Source: JASHVB01 sp963762885
Lineage (GTDB): Bacteria; Pseudomonadota; Alphaproteobacteria; Acetobacterales; Acetobacteraceae
DNA length: 64,000 bases
Direction: 5' to 3'
NCBI GenBank assembly: GCA_963762885.1
Contig: CAVXNH010000077.1
Span: forward strand, 124,001 to 188,000
In this document: piece by piece, positions 9,364-17,046 of the stretch
Position numbering within the stretch: the first letter of the stretch is position 1
How the letters are laid out: the number at the start of each line of letters is the position of its first letter
The notes under the pieces: generated by a model
Databases searched by the model: none
What the model was told of the DNA's origin: nothing
What the model saw: the letters and a program-made list of their open reading frames with translations, nothing else
Translations under genes and position numbers: made by a program

Positions 9364-9837
9364 TCACCTCACCGAAGTGATCGCGTTGCGGTTTTGCGCC
9401 CAGGCTTGCTCATTGTCGCCGGTCGCCGTCGGGCGATCCTTGCCGTAGCTGATCGTGGCGATGCGCGACCCGGCGACGCCCTTGGCCTTCAGGTAGTCGG
9501 AGGCGGCGTTGGCGCGGCGCTGGCCGAGAGCGAGGTTGTACTCCTCGGTGCCGCGGTCGTCGCAGTTGCCGGCAACCTGGACGTTGACGCTTGGGTATTT
9601 TGCCAGCCACGCACTCTGCCGGTCGAGCGTGGCGCTCGCGTCCGGCGTCAGGTTGGACTTGTTGAAGTCGTAGAACACCCGGTCGCCGACGTTCGCGACA
9701 AGGTCTTCCTCGCTGCCGGGAACCGGACCGGAGGTCACGGCAGCGCCGGTGCCGGTCTGGGCGGTGTTGGTGGCGGGTTGTGTGCACGCCGCCAGCAGGG
9801 CGACGGCGGCGAAGGCGCCGAGCATTTTGATGTTCAT
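9364..9837 (-). CDS. pal: Peptidoglycan-associated lipoprotein Pal
   Basis: 157 residues. A lipoprotein signal peptide ends in the lipobox LLAAC (Cys about 18), which anchors the protein in the outer membrane. The OmpA-like domain includes VFYDFNKSNLTPDASATLD, the peptidoglycan-binding segment NCDDRGTEEYNLALGQRRA and ISYGKDRP. Family members usually read CDERGT or CDDRGT here, so the diaminopimelate-binding Asp and Arg are present. It works with TolB and CpoB in outer-membrane constriction at division. Confidence 0.95.
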   Translation of the reverse strand: MNIKMLGAFAAVALLAACTQPATNTAQTGTGAAVTSGPVPGSEEDLVANVGDRVFYDFNKSNLTPDASATLDRQSAWLAKYPSVNVQVAGNCDDRGTEEYNLALGQRRANAASDYLKAKGVAGSRIATISYGKDRPTATGDNEQAWAQNRNAITSVR

Positions 9838-10117
9838 TCGGTTTCGTCCTGGTAGAGGGTGCAGGCGGAATGTCAGGCACGTTCCAACGCGCGTAACGGT
9901 AATCCGTTCCGCAGCCGCGTGCGATTAGCTTGTGCCTTGCGAACCGGTCAAGTTCGCGAGATTGCACAACTTTGTATGTCTCGCAGGGCACAATCGTACG
10001 TGACAATTATGCAACAGATCAACGCTAAAATGACCTTCCGCCGGTCGGCGGCTTGGCCTTTGCCTGCGCTGGGCACACGGAGCTATGGTCGGGCCATGCA
10101 ACGCCGGACTTGTACCC

Positions 10118-11140
10118 ATGCCTGAGACGCATCACACCCGCATCCTGATCATCGGCGCCGGGCCGGCCGGTTACACGGCGGCGATTTACGCCGCGCGCGC
10201 CGGGCTGCAACCGATGCTGGTCGCCGGGCTGGAGCCGGGCGGGCAGCTCACCATCACCACGGACGTCGAGAACTACCCGGGATTCGCCGAGGTGATCCAG
10301 GGGCCGTGGCTGATGGAGCAGATGGCGGCGCAGGCGGAGAATGTCGGCACGCGGGTCATCCCGGATGTCATCGTGGCGGTGGATTTTTTCGCTCGCCCGT
10401 TCCGCTGCCTCGGCAACTCGGGAGACACTTATCTGGCGGAGACGGTGATCCTGGCCACCGGAGCACAGGCGCGCTGGCTGGGCCTGGAGTCGGAGGAACG
10501 GCTGCAAGGCCGCGGCGTGTCGGCCTGTGCCACCTGTGACGGGTTCTTCTATCGCGGCAAGCGCGTGGCGGTGGTGGGCGGCGGCAATACCGCCGTGGAG
10601 GAGGCGCTGTACCTGACGCACCATGCCGACCACGTCACGCTGATCCACCGGCGCGACGCGTTGCGGGCGGAGAAGATCCTGCAAGCGCGGCTGCTGGTGA
10701 ATCCGAAGATCAGCGTGGTGTGGAACAGTGTCGTGGAGGAAATCGTCGGCGGCGGGACGCCGGAGCTGGTCGAAGGCGTCCGGCTGCGCGACGTTGCCAA
10801 CGGGACGTCCTCGGTGCTGCCGGTGGACGGGGTTTTCATTGCGATCGGCCATACGCCGAACACCGCGGTGTTCGCCGGCCAGGTGGCGATGGATGCCGAC
10901 GGCTATGTGGTGACGACGCCGGGCAGCACCCGCACCTCGCAGCCGGGCGTGTTCGCGGCGGGGGACGTACAGGACAAGGTGTTCCGCCAGGCGGTCACTG
11001 CGGCCGGCACCGGCTGCATGGCGGCACTGGAGGCGGAGAAGTTCCTGGCCGAGGAAGCGGCGGCACTCGCCGGCGCGACGGTGGACGCGGTGGCTGGGCG
11101 CGCGCCGGATCCGGGGCATGCGACCATGGCAGCGGACTAG
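10118..11140 (+). CDS. trxB: Thioredoxin reductase (NADPH)
   Basis: 340 residues from ATG 10118, which gives the N-terminus MPETHHTRILIIGAGPAGYT typical of the family; an in-frame start at 10085 would add 11 unrelated residues. Visible: FAD-binding GAGPAGYTAAIYAARA, redox-active CATC (in SACATCDGFF), NADPH-binding VVGGGNTAVEEALYL and HRRDALRAEKI, and the C-terminal FAD motif VFAAGDVQDKVFRQAVTAAG. It reduces thioredoxin in the cytoplasm. The LysR gene follows on the same strand after about 150 bases. Confidence 0.96.
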   Translation: MPETHHTRILIIGAGPAGYTAAIYAARAGLQPMLVAGLEPGGQLTITTDVENYPGFAEVIQGPWLMEQMAAQAENVGTRVIPDVIVAVDFFARPFRCLGNSGDTYLAETVILATGAQARWLGLESEERLQGRGVSACATCDGFFYRGKRVAVVGGGNTAVEEALYLTHHADHVTLIHRRDALRAEKILQARLLVNPKISVVWNSVVEEIVGGGTPELVEGVRLRDVANGTSSVLPVDGVFIAIGHTPNTAVFAGQVAMDADGYVVTTPGSTRTSQPGVFAAGDVQDKVFRQAVTAAGTGCMAALEAEKFLAEEAAALAGATVDAVAGRAPDPGHATMAAD

Positions 11141-11289
11141 CGATTGATTTGACCAATGGCACGAAATTAGCACAGCAAACTCGTGCCAGATCGTTTAACG
11201 TGAATTTTTGCGGTCGCTCGGCTTGGCGACGCTTGTGGTGAGACGCGGCGGCGCCGGGACAACCCGGGCCGATGGGAGAGGCAGTGGGG

Positions 11290-12174
11290 ATGGACTGGGA
11301 CAAGCTCCGGGTATTCCACGCGGTGGCCGAAGCTGGCAGCTTCACGCATGCCGGAGACACGCTGAACCTGAGCCAGTCGGCTGTCTCCCGGCAGATTTCC
11401 GCGCTGGAGGAGGCACTTCAGGTGCCGCTGTTCCACCGCCACGCGCGCGGCCTGATCCTGACGGAACAAGGCGAAGCGCTGAACCGGACGGTGCGCGAGG
11501 TGTTCGCCAAGCTGGCGATGACCGAAGCGCTGCTGACCGAAAGCCGCGAGAAGCCGGCAGGTCGGCTGAAGGTCACCACGACGGTCGGGTTCGGCTCGTC
11601 CTGGCTGGCGCCACGGTTGCATGATTTCCTTGAGGCCTATCCGGACGTGTCGATCTCGCTGCTGCTGGACGACTCGGACCTCGACCTGGCGATGCGCGAG
11701 GCGGACGTGGCGATCCGCATGCATCCGCCGAAGCAGCCCGACCTGGTGCAGCGGCACCTGATGACGATCGAGTGGCACCTCTATGCTTCGCCCGAGTACC
11801 TGAAGAAGCATGGGGTGCCGCAGCGGCCTGAGGATCTGGACGCACACAAGCTGGTGCTGTTCGGCGACTATCGCCCTCCCGTGCCCGACATCAACTGGCC
11901 GGCGGAGGTGGGGCGCCGGCCTGGCAGTCCGCGCCGGGCGCTGCTGGAGGTGAACAACGCCCAGGCGGTGGTGCTGGCGATCCGGTCCGGGCTTGGCATC
12001 GGAGCGGTATCGGACTTCATGACCGGGGAAGTGCAGGACCTGGTGCGCGTGCTGCCCGAGCTGAAATCGCCGAAGGTGGACGTGTTCTTCGTCTATCCGG
12101 AGGAGTTGCGGAACTCGAAGCGGGTGGCGGTGTTCCGCGACTTCCTGCTGGCGCGGCTGGCGGAGATGCACTGA
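11290..12174 (+). CDS. LysR-family transcriptional regulator
   Basis: 294 residues from ATG 11290 (a purine-rich GGGAGAGG lies upstream; an in-frame start at 11272 adds six residues). The N-terminal winged helix-turn-helix is clear (MDWDKLRVFHAVAEAGSFTH and LSQSAVSRQISALEEAL). A LysR substrate-binding domain follows (RLKVTTTVGFGSSWLAPRLH, VEVNNAQAVVLAIRSGLGIG). It lies just downstream of trxB in the same direction and could respond to thiol or redox status, but no operator is identified. Confidence 0.92.
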   Translation: MDWDKLRVFHAVAEAGSFTHAGDTLNLSQSAVSRQISALEEALQVPLFHRHARGLILTEQGEALNRTVREVFAKLAMTEALLTESREKPAGRLKVTTTVGFGSSWLAPRLHDFLEAYPDVSISLLLDDSDLDLAMREADVAIRMHPPKQPDLVQRHLMTIEWHLYASPEYLKKHGVPQRPEDLDAHKLVLFGDYRPPVPDINWPAEVGRRPGSPRRALLEVNNAQAVVLAIRSGLGIGAVSDFMTGEVQDLVRVLPELKSPKVDVFFVYPEELRNSKRVAVFRDFLLARLAEMH

Positions 12175-12195
12175 GGCGGGATCTTTCCGGCCTTA

Positions 12196-12320
12196 TGTAG
12201 CAAACGCCACTTCGTTCGCATTCGCCGCGATCCCACACCGTCATCCCCGCGAAAGCTGGCCCCCAAACGGCTTGGGTCCCCGCTTTCGCGGGGATGACGG
12301 ACCTTTGCGGCGTTCGCGCC
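12196..12320. repeat. Palindromic repeat element, uninterrupted copy
   Basis: The inner arms CGTCATCCCCGCGAAAGC (12239-12256) and GCTTTCGCGGGGATGACG (12282-12299) are perfect inverses. The outer sequence TGTAGCAAACGCCACTTCG on the left matches the motif left of the IS30 insertion (3922-3940) and, inverted, the motif right of it (5076-5090). It therefore shows what the site at 3.9-5.1 kb looked like before IS30 inserted. Confidence 0.75.
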
Positions 12321-12704
12321 TTAATACCGGATCTACGGGGGTGATTGCTTCGCTTCGCCCGCTTTGACGGAAATGAACGCGGGGGTGCCAATCGCTTGAC
12401 CCACGGTGGCCGCCTTCCCCGTCGGGGCGGCCGATATCGCGGCGGTTCCTGACCATCCCGAGAGGACCAAAACCTACAGTGTCCGGGTTCGATCCGGCAC
12501 ATGTGGGGTTTTTGCCGTGCCTCCGGGCGGGGCATGCGTATGGCACATGGCCGCCTCCGGGTTTTGGCGATGGAACGACTTAACAGGCGACCTTACAGTC
12601 TAGTCATCGGTTACGGCGGCTCCGCCGCCAGTGTTCCGGTCCTTGTGGCCGGAAAGGGGTCTTTGGCCCCTGCGTCTCCCAGACGTGAAGCCTCCCTGTA
12701 TACT

Positions 12705-12738
12705 TGCCCCCGGGTCAATCCCGGGGGCATTTTCTTTT
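12705..12738 (+). terminator. Strong intrinsic terminator, possible end of a small RNA
   Basis: The hairpin TGCCCCCGGG / CCCGGGGGCA is followed by TTTTCTTTT, a textbook Rho-independent terminator on the plus strand. No protein gene ends here: lysR stops 530 bases upstream behind another palindrome. The 100-200 bases before it contain consecutive GC-rich hairpins (for example CCGGTCCTTGTGGCCGG and AGGGGTCTTTGGCCCCT), so a stable small RNA is likely. 6S RNA is one possibility that I cannot confirm by eye. Confidence 0.6.
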
Positions 12739-12893
12739 GCGCTCCACCGCGGCGATTTTCTGCCTATTGCAGCCCGATGACAGCCCTACTGCACCAATGC
12801 TGGCTTTGCCTGTCACGTTGCAGTCACGATGCGCGGCAAAAATCGGCGGGAGGATCCCTGTCGGGGGCCGATGCCTCGGCTCGGCTAGGCGTA

Positions 12894-13053
12894 ATACCAT
12901 CCCGCAAAACGATTGACGTACAACAACGGCCGTCCCTAACCGTCATGGCCGGCACAAGCCCCGGGACAAGCGCCCCGGGGCCATGGGCCGGCCATGACGG
13001 TTAGGGCGGTCCGTGCGAAGCGGTGGAGAGTCGATCGTTCGGCGGGTTGGTAT
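12894..13053. repeat. MITE-like inverted-repeat element, copy A
   Basis: The ends ATACCATCCCGCAAAACG and the inverse of CGTTCGGCGGGTTGGTAT are imperfect terminal inverted repeats. The middle has CCTAACCGTCATGGCCGG and its inverse CCGGCCATGACGGTTAGG. The element is about 160 bp and non-coding. The GH5 stop codon lies at its right border. A closely related copy is at 35718-35865 and half copies are at 42111 and 30776. Confidence 0.7.
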
Positions 13054-14156
13054 TAAATCGGCGTCGCCAGGCCGAGCGCTTGCAGCACCGACGGGCTCAG
13101 CGCCGGGTGCGGGCCAGGCGGGCGCGGGATGGCGAAGCCCATGACGTCGTCATAGCCCCAGAGCGCCCAGCCGATCCCGCCGGTGTCGCAGGCCTCGCGT
13201 ACGGCGCGCAGCCAGGCGGTGCGGGCCGTGGGGTCGAGCGCCGCGCTGGCGCCGAACTCGCCCAGCAGGACCGCCGCGTGGTTGCGCCGGCCCCACGCCA
13301 CCGCCGTCCCAATTCGTTCGGCAACTCGGGCGGCGTCCCAGTGCAGCCCGCAATAGAATCGGATCAGGCCGGCCGTATCGGCGTCGGTGCGCCTGGCCAG
13401 CAACTCGCAGGCGGCGGGGTCGGCCGGGAACGGCAGGTGGGCGAGGGTGGCGCGGTCCAGACCGGGGCGGTATGCGGCCAATGCGGTCAGTTCCGCCGGT
13501 TCGTAGAAGTGGAAACTGTAGACGACGTTGCCGTCGGCCACCGGCTGCATGGCCGCCAAGCCGGCGACGCTGCCCCAGTCATTGCCTGTGAGCACCACCG
13601 TGTTTTGCGGCAGTGCGCCGCGGACCGCACGCAGCAGCCGGTCCTGGAGCGCCTGCCATTGCTCCGCTGCGCCGGGGAACACCGGTTCGTTGAGCAATTC
13701 GGGGTAGGTGAGGCGCGGATCGAGTTCGCGCAGGGCCGGAGCGACGTTGCGCCAGAACGCGAACAGGTCGGCCCGATCCGGGTCGCTCGTTTCCAGGTGC
13801 CAGTTGGCGGGATGCGCATCGATCACCACGGCGAGGCCGGCGCGCTGCAAGCGGCGGATGGCGTCGATCAGCAGCCGGAGGCGGTCCGGGGCGTCGCGCA
13901 GGAACTCGGGCTGGACCGGCAACCGGACGAAGCTGAAGCCGGCGCGGCGGACATCGGCAATGGCGGGATCGCCGAGGTAGGATCTGATCGCGGCGGGATC
14001 GGCGCTGGCGGGGAAACGGAACCAAGCGGTGATGGCGATGCCGCGCTGCAGGGCCAGGAGGCGCTCGGGCGGTGGTTCGGCGCAAGCGGCGGCGGTGAAG
14101 AGAAAAAAGAGCAGAAGTGAGGGGACGATGGTGCGTGCGGGACTCTGCACCCTCAC
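13053..14156 (-). CDS. Glycoside hydrolase family 5 (cellulase-type) protein, exported
   Basis: 367 residues from a GTG at 14156 that overlaps the stop of the upstream glycosyltransferase gene (GTGA), with AGGAGAAGG just upstream. The N-terminus is a signal peptide (IVPSLLLFFLFTAAACAEPP), possibly a lipoprotein signal since AAC occurs at its end. The TIM-barrel shows GIAITAWFRFP, AGFSFVRLPV, the acid/base segment PELLNEPVF (NEP motif), HFYEP and the nucleophile strand VLLGEFGAS (Glu). GH5 enzymes cleave beta-1,4 glucans or mannans; the exact substrate cannot be told. Coupling to a lipid-linked glycosyltransferase suggests a role in envelope or exopolysaccharide processing. Confidence 0.85.
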   Translation of the reverse strand: MRVQSPARTIVPSLLLFFLFTAAACAEPPPERLLALQRGIAITAWFRFPASADPAAIRSYLGDPAIADVRRAGFSFVRLPVQPEFLRDAPDRLRLLIDAIRRLQRAGLAVVIDAHPANWHLETSDPDRADLFAFWRNVAPALRELDPRLTYPELLNEPVFPGAAEQWQALQDRLLRAVRGALPQNTVVLTGNDWGSVAGLAAMQPVADGNVVYSFHFYEPAELTALAAYRPGLDRATLAHLPFPADPAACELLARRTDADTAGLIRFYCGLHWDAARVAERIGTAVAWGRRNHAAVLLGEFGASAALDPTARTAWLRAVREACDTGGIGWALWGYDDVMGFAIPRPPGPHPALSPSVLQALGLATPI

Positions 14157-15127
14157 CCTACCTTCTCCTGCGTTGCGGGAGAGGAATGCGACGGTGCGTA
14201 TTGTTCGATCAGGTAGAGCGGGCGCTGCTTGGTTTCGTTGAATATCCGGCCGAGATATTCGCCGATCACCCCCAAAGTCACCAACTGGACGCCGCCCAGG
14301 AACAGCACCACGGTCATCAGGCTGGGATAGCCGGGGACGGGGTTGCCGAGCACCAGGGTCCGCACCACCACCTGCACCGCGTAGATCACCGCGAGCAAGG
14401 CCACGATCAGGCCAAGATAGGTGGCGATCTTCAACGGCATGACGGTGAAGCTGGTAATGCCCTCCAGCGCGAAGTTCCACAGTTTCCAGTAATTCCACTT
14501 CGTTGCGCCGGCATGGCGAGGCGCGCGGTCATACGGCACCGCGCAGCTTGGGAAGCCGACCCAGGCGAACACCCCCTTCATGAACCGATGTTGCTCGCGC
14601 AACTGCCTTACCGCATCGACCACACGTCTGCTCATCAGGCGGAAGTCGCCGGTGTTGGGCGGCAACTCGACGCCGCCGATATGCCGCATCAGCCGGTAGA
14701 ACAGCGCCGCCGTGGCGCGCTTCAACCGTGTTTCGCCGTGGCGTGCGCGACGCTGCGCATAGACCGTGTCGAAACCCTGCTGCCATGCCTCGACCAGCGC
14801 CGGGATGATTTCGGGCGGATCCTGGAGGTCGGCGTCGATGACGATAATGGCGTCGCCGTTGGCGTGATCCAGCCCGGCGGTGGTGGCGATCTCCTTGCCG
14901 AAATTGCGCGACAGGTTGAGCACGGCGACGTGCGGATCGTCGCGCCGCAGCGCGTGCAGTGTGGCGAGCGTCGCGTCCTGGCTGCCGTCGTTGACGTAGA
15001 TCGCTTCCCAGGCGCCGAGCGGGTTCATGGCGGCGGTGAGACGGCGATGGAACGTGGCGATGCCCTCGGCTTCGTTGAACGCCGGCACGACGACCGAGAA
15101 GACCGGCCGCGAGCGATGGGTATCCAT
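14153..15127 (-). CDS. Family 2 glycosyltransferase, GtrB/DPM1-like with two C-terminal membrane helices
   Basis: 324 residues from ATG 15127; a GTG at 15148 would add seven. The catalytic domain has FSVVVPAFNEAEG, the nucleotide-sugar DGSQDAT segment, IDADLQDPPE (DxD-type metal site), and RNFGKEIATTAGLDHANGD. Two hydrophobic helices follow (YLGLIVALLAVIYAVQVVV and LMTVVLFLGGVQLVTLGVIG), then the family tail GEYLGRIFNETKQRPLYLIE. Such enzymes transfer glucose or related sugars to undecaprenyl phosphate at the cytoplasmic face. The next gene (GH5) overlaps its stop codon. Confidence 0.93.
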   Translation of the reverse strand: MDTHRSRPVFSVVVPAFNEAEGIATFHRRLTAAMNPLGAWEAIYVNDGSQDATLATLHALRRDDPHVAVLNLSRNFGKEIATTAGLDHANGDAIIVIDADLQDPPEIIPALVEAWQQGFDTVYAQRRARHGETRLKRATAALFYRLMRHIGGVELPPNTGDFRLMSRRVVDAVRQLREQHRFMKGVFAWVGFPSCAVPYDRAPRHAGATKWNYWKLWNFALEGITSFTVMPLKIATYLGLIVALLAVIYAVQVVVRTLVLGNPVPGYPSLMTVVLFLGGVQLVTLGVIGEYLGRIFNETKQRPLYLIEQYAPSHSSPATQEKVG

Positions 15128-15390
15128 TGCGTTCAACTTGAACTCCACAGTGGCGAGGGCTTGGAGGCCGGCAAGAGCAGTAGCGCGTTCGTCTGGATTG
15201 AGTGCACAGGTGTTGTTGTAGGCCGGGACTTATTACTGCGCGGTTTATTGTAAGCGAAGCAGAGCATCCGGGCAAAGCTATACGGTGCGTTCCCGGCGCC
15301 CGTGTCGCCGAGGCGAGCGGCGGTGGCGGGTTGTTAACCCTTGCCCGGTAGGCTGGCCGGTGGTGCATCCAGGCAGCTGCGGGCAAACCA

Positions 15391-17046
15391 TTGGATATCG
15401 TGCGACTGAAAACGTGCCTCGCCGTGCTGGCGCTGGCGCTGGCGGCGCTGGTGCTGGGCTCCGTCGCGGCGCTGCGCGGCGCGGAGTATGACGAGCAATA
15501 CACGTTGTTCCTGACTGGAGGGGTAGCGCGGCCGGTGTGGCCGCAGACGCCGTTCGCAGCCGGCGATGTGCGGGCCTTGCAGGCGGGCCACGCGAGCCTT
15601 GCTGCGATCGCGCGCGACCTGCGGGTGACCGACGTACATCCGCCGCTGTATTTCTGGGCTGTGGCGCTATGGCGCCGGCTGGTGGGCGGCGGGCTATTCG
15701 AGGCGCGGCTGTTCTCCGTGCTGTGCAGTCTGGTGGCGCTGGCGGCGGTGGGGACGATCGCACGGCGAGCCGCGGTGCCGCCGGCGCTGGCGATGCTGCT
15801 GACGCTGGGGTGCTACGGGTTTGCCTATACCGGCGCGATCGCCCGTGGCTTCGCGTTGGCGCAGGCGCTGACATTGTGCGGGGTGGCGGTGCTGCTGGGC
15901 GCAGAAGGGCGGCGGGGAAGGGGGCTGGCAGCCGGGGCGCTGTTCGGGGCAGCGACGTTCGCGAATTACCTGGCGGTGTTCGTTGCCTTAACCTCTGCCG
16001 CGCTACGTGCAGGAACCTCTCCCGCGGGAGCGGGAGAGGTCGAGACGCGAAGCGGCGAGGGTGAGGGTGATCGGGTCGGCACACAGCAGTTCTTTGCAGC
16101 GTGCCGACCCGATCACCCTCACCCTCGGTGCATTCGCACCTCGACCTCTCCCGCTCCCGCGGGAGAGGTTTTCTTGGGCATCCTGCCGTTTCTCCTTGCC
16201 GATTTCTGGTTCTTCATTGGCCAACACGACGGACGGGCGGGGCAGTTTCCGCCGTTCCACCTGCTCGGGGCGCTGGGCCGACTCGCCCAGTATGGCGCGG
16301 CGAATCTGTTTGGCGGCCTGCCGCTGTATGTTCGCGTCGCGTGGCAGACCGTCGTTGGCGCGGCACTTGGGGTCATCGGCCTCGGCTGCATAGTGCTGGT
16401 CGGGATGCGCTGGCGCCATGTCGGCCGGCCCGAACAGCGCCGCTTCCTCGCCGTGGCTGCGGCGGCGCCACCGATCGGGCTGCTATTGCTCGGGATGGTG
16501 TTCCACAACACGCCGATCGAGTTGCGCTACCTGGCGTTCGCCATGCCGTTCGCGATGCTGCTGCTGGCCGGCGCACTCGCCAGCCTGCCGCGCTACAAGC
16601 GTCACGCGGCCATCGCCGTGCTGCTGACGATGCAGGCCGCGGCGGTCGCCGGCCTGATGACGCGCGCCGAGACGATGCAGCCCGCCGGCGCCACCGCCGC
16701 CGCTGCGCGGCAACTCGCCGGGGACGGCATCGTGCTGCTGCCGCGTGGCAATGACGGGGTTGGCATCGTCGCCGCCTTCGCCAACGAGTCGATCCCGGCG
16801 CAACGCCTGCTGGTGGTGGACCGCGACGAACCGGCGGAGCACATCCTTGCCCGCATCGGCGGCGAACGGCGCGTGGTGCTGGCTCTGCTGGCGCAGGACG
16901 AGTCCAGCCGAGCGACCTTGCCCGCCATGCAGACTGCTCTCGCCGGTCCCTGCTGGCGCCGAATCGCCGGCGGGTTCAACGTCGTCGCCTTCGATCGTGT
17001 CTGCGAAGGGGACGCTCCATGGCAATCTTCGAGGGCTTCGCGCTAA
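15391..17046 (+). CDS. GT-C superfamily membrane glycosyltransferase (PMT/ArnT-like)
   Basis: About 551 residues (TTG 15391; GTG 15400 is an alternative), with many hydrophobic helices. The acidic motif in the first periplasmic loop (GAEYDEQYTLFLTGG) and VTDVHPPLYFWAVALWRRL are typical of GT-C enzymes that use polyprenyl-phosphate sugars. About residues 209-260 (AGTSPAGAGEVETRSGEG onward) are not membrane protein: they are encoded by a palindromic repeat inserted in frame (16014-16170), after which the helix GILPFLLADFWFFIG resumes. The 3' end overlaps the next gene by 28 bases. Its lipid-linked donor might be made by the divergently transcribed GtrB-like enzyme; this is inference. Confidence 0.82.
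   Translation: MDIVRLKTCLAVLALALAALVLGSVAALRGAEYDEQYTLFLTGGVARPVWPQTPFAAGDVRALQAGHASLAAIARDLRVTDVHPPLYFWAVALWRRLVGGGLFEARLFSVLCSLVALAAVGTIARRAAVPPALAMLLTLGCYGFAYTGAIARGFALAQALTLCGVAVLLGAEGRRGRGLAAGALFGAATFANYLAVFVALTSAALRAGTSPAGAGEVETRSGEGEGDRVGTQQFFAACRPDHPHPRCIRTSTSPAPAGEVFLGILPFLLADFWFFIGQHDGRAGQFPPFHLLGALGRLAQYGAANLFGGLPLYVRVAWQTVVGAALGVIGLGCIVLVGMRWRHVGRPEQRRFLAVAAAAPPIGLLLLGMVFHNTPIELRYLAFAMPFAMLLLAGALASLPRYKRHAAIAVLLTMQAAAVAGLMTRAETMQPAGATAAAARQLAGDGIVLLPRGNDGVGIVAAFANESIPAQRLLVVDRDEPAEHILARIGGERRVVLALLAQDESSRATLPAMQTALAGPCWRRIAGGFNVVAFDRVCEGDAPWQSSRASR
16014..16170. repeat. Palindromic element inserted in frame inside a coding sequence
   Basis: Left arm AACCTCTCCCGCGGGAGCGG, then GGTGAGGGTGATCGGGTCGGC; the right arm mirrors it with GCCGACCCGATCACCCTCACC and CTCCCGCGGGAGAGGTT. 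The 157-bp element forms a long stem with a loop around ACAGCAGTTCTTTGCAGC. It keeps the reading frame of the host gene and adds about 52 residues. The same CTCTCCCGC...GGGAGAG hairpin occurs in short form at 62165-62191. Confidence 0.8.

Larger units (their letters stand above)
12175..13052. other. Long intergenic region with repeats and a terminated transcript
   Basis: About 880 bases without a convincing protein gene. It holds a complete palindromic repeat (12196-12320), GC-rich structured DNA from about 12480 to 12700 ending in a strong terminator (12705-12738), and a 160-bp inverted-repeat element (12894-13053) that touches the stop codon of the GH5 gene. Confidence 0.6.

Noticed and set aside
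12470..12510. tRNA-like T-arm (CCGGGTTCGATCCGG)
   Set aside because: The T-stem does not pair correctly around a TTCGATC loop and no anticodon arm or acceptor stem could be built.
13023..14120. 365-codon plus-strand frame opposite the GH5 gene
   Set aside because: No recognisable domain; the minus strand encodes a signal peptide and GH5 motifs.
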